IMG/VR virus record: IMGVR_UViG_3300029448_000003
Coordinates: 46,915 to 110,914 of that record
DNA: 64,000 nucleotides
Reading direction: 5' to 3' (one strand)
From: a virus
A program made the position numbers and the translations under genes. The notes below the pieces were generated by a model that was not told the origin of the DNA, ran no database searches, and worked only from the letters and a program-made list of their open reading frames with translations. Of this stretch, positions 61,045 to 64,000 are shown piece after piece (the stretch's first letter is position 1; every line of letters starts with the position of its first letter).

Positions 61045-61764
61045 TTACTTCTCCTCTATATACACTCGTAAGTGTGTTGATTGTTCTATGCTTTGCCCAT
61101 GTTCAGTTAGACCTCTGCCCTTTAGGTCTTCTCTAATATGTTGACCTCGTACTCTCATACTATATCTGCTTTTGTTAAGATACTTCTTGAGTGTATCTAC
61201 AAAGGCTTCACCATACATATCTCTAGGTATCTCGCTGAATACATAACGAGGTGCTGTCACTTCTTTGTAAGACTTTTCCTCAAGCCTTTTGTGTAAGTCT
61301 TGGTTACGTTCTTTAATCTGAATGTTTAATTCTTGCAAGGCATGATTTTGTTTATTCAAATCTTTTATCCTCATAATCCTAGCCCTCTCATCACTAGCTA
61401 ATTTTTCTCGCAAACGTGACACCTCTTGTTCTAGTTTCATTATCTGATTAGTCTGTGATACAGATACCTGTAAGCCTTCATCATATCTGCCATAGAATTT
61501 ATCATTATCTTTTTTTAGTCTAGCTACCTCTTGCTCTAGCTCAACGACCTTACCCTCTTGAGTATCCCTACATACCTCTTCATTAAGGTTTCTTTGCATC
61601 TTAATAAACGACCTAATAAAATGTATAATATTCATATCATCTATAGCATAGGTCTTGTCTTGACTTTCTGATGTATAGAATTGTTTATCTAGTAGTTCCA
61701 TATCATAAGGTAATTTACTGTCATATATTACACTTAATAGGTTTAATATTTTTTTAATTTTCAT
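61045..61764 (-). CDS. Coiled-coil protein linked to the methyltransferase (copy 2)
   Basis: This is a 239-residue paralogue of the protein at 1892-2455. The N-terminal 75 residues (IKKILNLLSVIYDSKLPYDM, then DTQEGKVVELEQEV) and the C-terminal 80 residues align, while the central coiled coil is longer here by about 50 residues and includes LEQEVSRLREKL-type heptads. It ends exactly at the start codon of the permuted methyltransferase. Length change within a coiled coil suggests a spacer whose length may tune the complex. Function unknown. Confidence 0.8.
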   Translation of the reverse strand: MKIKKILNLLSVIYDSKLPYDMELLDKQFYTSESQDKTYAIDDMNIIHFIRSFIKMQRNLNEEVCRDTQEGKVVELEQEVARLKKDNDKFYGRYDEGLQVSVSQTNQIMKLEQEVSRLREKLASDERARIMRIKDLNKQNHALQELNIQIKERNQDLHKRLEEKSYKEVTAPRYVFSEIPRDMYGEAFVDTLKKYLNKSRYSMRVRGQHIREDLKGRGLTEHGQSIEQSTHLRVYIEEK

Positions 61765-61768
61765 AGTA

Positions 61769-61900
61769 TTATCTCCATGTTAAACTTTGTACATACTTTT
61801 TTACTTTTCGTTCTGCTCTTCTTTTTATTTTATAATGCTCATACTTTTTAGTATTTGTCAATTTCTTTTTTAATAATTCGCTTAGTTTTATCTCTTTCAT
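61769..61900 (-). CDS. Small Lys-rich protein, 43 aa
   Basis: I start at MKEIKLSELLKKKLTNTKKY; an upstream in-frame Met (61957) lies inside the 50-residue gene and has no ribosome binding site. It is strongly basic and helical, overlaps the gene at 61848-62000 and ends 4 bases before the coiled-coil gene. No family is recognised. Confidence 0.4.
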   Translation of the reverse strand: MKEIKLSELLKKKLTNTKKYEHYKIKRRAERKVKKYVQSLTWR

Positions 61901-62000
61901 AACTACCTTTACCCTTCTTAGGTTTAGTTTTTTTAGTAGCAAATCTTTCCCTTGCATAAGCTACCATTTTAGCTATTGGATTAATAGGTTTAATTAACAT
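61848..62000 (-). CDS. Small basic protein with NPIAK and KKGKGSY motifs, 50 aa
   Basis: The protein starts MLIKPINPIAKMVAYARERF and includes KPKKGKGSYERDKTKR. NPIAK is shared with the protein at 2730-2867, and KKGKGSY equals the ribosome-contacting motif of the rescue factor ArfA as I remember it. Thus each methyltransferase cassette has a NPIAK protein a little upstream. It overlaps the 3' end of the nucleotidase by 11 bases. Confidence 0.55.
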   Translation of the reverse strand: MLIKPINPIAKMVAYARERFATKKTKPKKGKGSYERDKTKRIIKKEIDKY

Positions 62001-62553
62001 TGTTCATATTTTCTGCTATTACCTGTTCTTCTAATAAATCTTCAGCATCAATTATGTAATGGTATCTCAAATCTTTAAATAGAGATTCAAGAGAGTTTTC
62101 ATTCGCTTGATATAATAATCCTATACCACCCTTATCTCTCCACCTTTGGATATTCTTAGGTTTATCATCTACTAGTATGTTTTGATAATTGCCTTTACTG
62201 ATGGCATATTTTTCTTTCCTACCTGTAAAGATGCTCTCAATAGGTTTATAGCTATGTTTTTTTAGCCAATACCTTTTCCAAAAAGATGAATTTTTATGGT
62301 CATCTCTTAATGGTGAAGATAATATATTCCAATCTCCTTGTGTCAGAAAATTAACATAGTCTATTAATTTATCAGATGTTTGAAACTTAGGTATTTTACC
62401 AAAAAAATCAGTACCTTTTAAGTCTTTTAATGTCTGTTCCATGTTAGGTAATTCTTTCCAATGGGAAACATTGTAATGTTTTTCTAATGCTCCAAAGAAG
62501 TCAGCTATAACTCCGTCCATATCTAAGTATATTTTTATTTTTCTATCTGTCAT
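61990..62553 (-). CDS. HAD-type 5'(3')-deoxyribonucleotidase
   Basis: The 187-residue protein has the HAD phosphatase motifs: DMDG at residues 11-14 (nucleophile Asp11 and Asp13), a Ser in LSSPL (motif II), a Lys near GRKEKYAI (motif III) and LVDDKPKNI (motif IV). The family removes phosphate from deoxynucleoside monophosphates, which may balance dNTP pools. AGGAG precedes the ATG. It is near the head of the leftward operon. Confidence 0.8.
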   Translation of the reverse strand: MTDRKIKIYLDMDGVIADFFGALEKHYNVSHWKELPNMEQTLKDLKGTDFFGKIPKFQTSDKLIDYVNFLTQGDWNILSSPLRDDHKNSSFWKRYWLKKHSYKPIESIFTGRKEKYAISKGNYQNILVDDKPKNIQRWRDKGGIGLLYQANENSLESLFKDLRYHYIIDAEDLLEEQVIAENMNNVN

Positions 62554-62616
62554 TTAATTCTCCTTTTTAGTTTGGTGAGTTGCCGAATTGCAACCCACCT
62601 TGTTTGTTTTAATAGG

Positions 62617-62802
62617 CTATACCTTTGCAAATCTTCCGTTTTCATCTCTATAGTGAGTACCTTTTTCAATTCCGACTAAAAGAGCAATAAACCCTCCATT
62701 GTTTGATGTAGTACCTTTTTTATTGTTAGGGTGGTTTGTAATATATCTGTTTGTTTGTCTGATATATCTAAAGTTATTAAGATTAATTTTGTATGTAACC
62801 AT
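62617..62802 (-). CDS. Hypothetical protein, 61 aa
   Basis: The protein reads MVTYKINLNNFRYIRQTNRY and later GFIALLVGIEKGTHYRDENG, ending RFAKV. The end resembles small phage proteins that finish in YRDENGRF. AGGAG lies at the right distance. It is the first gene after the candidate promoter at 62846-62874. Confidence 0.6.
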   Translation of the reverse strand: MVTYKINLNNFRYIRQTNRYITNHPNNKKGTTSNNGGFIALLVGIEKGTHYRDENGRFAKV

Positions 62803-62845
62803 GTTACAATCTCCTGTTTATTGGCTTGTTTTATTTTATATATTA

Positions 62846-62874
62846 TTTCTACTACAATTTTTTAAATACGTCAA
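62846..62874 (-). promoter_or_regulatory. Candidate leftward promoter
   Basis: On the minus strand TTGACG (62869-62874) and TAGAAA (62846-62851) are spaced by 17 bases. It faces the genes at 62802 and below, directly after the terminator of the preceding unit. Confidence 0.45.
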
Positions 62875-62911
62875 GCACTATTTTTTTATTGAATAAAATC
62901 AATGGTTTATG

Positions 62912-63073
62912 AGTACTCCTCCTCATTTACTGATTTTAATTTTCTTTGTTCCTGTTTCGTTCTATGGGGTAAGTGTTGCATAAATGTCACACTTTCTGCA
63001 GTACTCCTCCTCCTGTTGACCGTTGACCGTTCACGTTTTGTTCTCATGCCTTATTCTGTTCACGTTTTGTTCT
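62912..63073. repeat. Short direct repeats (iteron-like)
   Basis: AGTACTCCTCCTC occurs at 62912-62924 and 63000-63012. GTTCACGTTTTGTTCT occurs at 63029-63044 and 63058-63073, a period of 29 bases. GTTGACC is repeated in tandem at 63015-63028. Such clusters are typical of origin or regulator-binding regions. Confidence 0.65.
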
Positions 63074-63083
63074 TTTGATAGAT

Positions 63084-63111
63084 AAAAAAAAGCTATCAAT
63101 AAATGATAGCT
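63084..63111 (-). terminator. Rho-independent terminator, leftward
   Basis: AGCTATCA (63091-63098) and TGATAGCT (63104-63111) form an 8 bp stem with loop ATAAA; on the minus strand the stem is followed by seven T residues (63084-63090). It closes the unit containing the two genes at the right window end. Confidence 0.8.
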
Positions 63112-63136
63112 ATATAAGTTTTAAGGATTTAAAAAG

Positions 63137-63436
63137 TTATATATAAACTGTTTGAATTTCATCTTCAATTAATTCTAGTCTTTTTTTATAACTTATATTA
63201 TTATCATATAAAACATTAGATATTTTTTTAATTTTTATTTTATCGGAATTAGTATTTATATAATCATTTTTATTTTGAATTAATGCAATTAAATAATTTT
63301 TTAATCCTATCAATTCAACTATTTCATCATTATTAATTTCAAATTCTGTATTATCTAAAACTATTATCTTTTCATTTAATACATAAATTAATTGTTTTAT
63401 TTCTTTTTCTGATAATTTTAAATTTAATTTATTCAT
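63137..63436 (-). CDS. Hypothetical protein, 99 aa, very AT-rich
   Basis: The protein begins MNKLNLKLSEKEIKQLIYVL and is almost entirely Lys/Asn/Ile/Glu/Leu, predicted helical. Codon use is extremely AT-rich compared with the neighbouring genes. It follows the GP88-related gene after 13 bases and precedes a terminator. No family is recognised. Confidence 0.6.
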   Translation of the reverse strand: MNKLNLKLSEKEIKQLIYVLNEKIIVLDNTEFEINNDEIVELIGLKNYLIALIQNKNDYINTNSDKIKIKKISNVLYDNNISYKKRLELIEDEIQTVYI

Positions 63437-63449
63437 TTTATTTAATCCT

Positions 63450-64000
63450 TTATAAGTTAATTACAAATTTGTTATTATTTAAATCTTTGTTATTGCCTTT
63501 ATATCGTAATCCTACAATAACATCTTTATCATCTAAAAATCTTAAGTCGTGTAAATCACCATCTATAACTTTTTTATTGTCATAATATTCAGGCAATTTA
63601 TCATTACGTTTTATATTAAATACGTATGCTTTATTATTGGGAATATCTTTTATAACATCTTTATTTATTTCATTACGCGATATAGTTAAATGATAATTAT
63701 CTAAATGTTTTATACTTCTATTTAATATTTTAGTATAATCATAAAATTGAATATTCTTAAACATTTCAAGTATATCTTTGTTAATCTTTTCATGTTTAAT
63801 ATCGGATAAAACATTTAATCTAATGCATAATTTTACATTATCTAATTTATCAACTTTGTTTTTATGTAAATTAATTTCTTGAATTAATCTATTTTTAAAT
63901 TGTTTACGATATTCAAAAAATAATATTGTTCTAATTATACGTGCTTTTAATACCATATGAATATTGTTTTTATTTAACATATGTTTTGCACCATGCCCTG
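63450..64000 (-). CDS. GP88/DUF7227-related protein, N-terminus outside the window
   Basis: The frame is open to the window edge (residues GHGAKHM precede the first internal Met at 63980), so the gene is cut. The visible part has RIIRTILFFEYRKQF, CIRLNVLSDIKHEK, FYDYTK, NYHLTISRNE, KVIDGDLHDLRFLD and VIVGLRYKG, which I recognise from a plasmid/phage family related to GP88 (I believe DUF7227). The missing part should hold a Cys-rich segment. It is much more AT-rich than the rest of the window. The function of the family is unknown. Confidence 0.7.
   Translation of the reverse strand, partial: GHGAKHMLNKNNIHMVLKARIIRTILFFEYRKQFKNRLIQEINLHKNKVDKLDNVKLCIRLNVLSDIKHEKINKDILEMFKNIQFYDYTKILNRSIKHLDNYHLTISRNEINKDVIKDIPNNKAYVFNIKRNDKLPEYYDNKKVIDGDLHDLRFLDDKDVIVGLRYKGNNKDLNNNKFVINL

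Larger units (their letters stand above)
62803..63136. other. Intergenic region with repeats, promoter and terminator
   Basis: No gene is seen in this 334-base gap. From left to right it holds a candidate leftward promoter (62846-62874), direct repeats (62912-63073) and a leftward terminator (63084-63111). It separates two leftward transcription units. Iteron-like repeats and AT-rich flanks would also suit a replication origin or an attachment region. Confidence 0.55.

Noticed and set aside
63091-63111. Hairpin read as a CRISPR-like or attachment repeat
   Set aside because: The adjoining run of T on the minus strand and its place behind a gene make it an ordinary terminator; there are no regularly spaced copies.
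1-64000. Circular genome closing at the window ends
   Set aside because: Joining position 64000 to 1 would give a SleB-like protein with an early stop and a GP88-related protein without its expected Cys segment; both genes seem simply cut by the window.

Overview
The window looks like most of the genome of an AT-rich, tailed, podovirus-like phage of marine Alphaproteobacteria, probably the HMO-2011-like lineage that infects SAR116 or SAR11 type hosts. The evidence is the set of structural genes (terminase, P22-like portal, scaffold, coat, tail tube, internal virion proteins) next to a T7-like replication set. The family-A DNA polymerase carries a DnaJ-like zinc-finger insert, a hallmark described for HMO-2011. 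Both window edges cut through genes, so the sequence continues on both sides. I could not establish circularity.

Layout. Positions 1 to about 5.86 kb are leftward accessory genes: a partial SleB-like hydrolase, a C5 cytosine methyltransferase, its coiled-coil neighbour, many tiny proteins and a GP88-like protein. A control region follows (about 5.86-6.38 kb). It holds a consensus sigma70-type promoter that faces right into a long rightward late block (6.38-47.42 kb). The late block runs in this order: small basic proteins; small exported proteins and a phosphate-binding PstS; holin and endolysin; terminase; portal; scaffold; coat; tail and fibre genes; internal virion proteins. From 47.4 to 64 kb everything is leftward again: MazG, class II ribonucleotide reductase, T7-type endonuclease I, Cas4-like exonuclease, a candidate single-strand binding protein, DNA polymerase, a GIY-YIG type protein, helicase, primase and a tyrosine integrase. 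After these come a second SleB/methyltransferase/coiled-coil cassette, a nucleotidase, a repeat-bearing intergenic region and a second GP88-related gene cut by the window edge.

The genes fit a lytic cycle that scavenges nucleotides (RNR, nucleotidase, MazG, nucleases), raises phosphate uptake (PstS) and protects its DNA by cytosine methylation. An integrase is present, but I recognise no repressor.

The most unusual points are these. (1) The second methyltransferase (59875-61044) is circularly permuted: its AdoMet-binding motif I lies at the C-terminus, while its paralogue at 719-1891 has the normal order. (2) The left accessory region (about 3.46-6.14 kb) is packed with short perfect hairpins, mostly inside coding sequence. 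(3) Three long inverted repeats there keep nearly the same 12-13 nt loop while their stems differ in sequence. (4) A palindrome, TGTCC-N6-GGACA, recurs four times in the same region.
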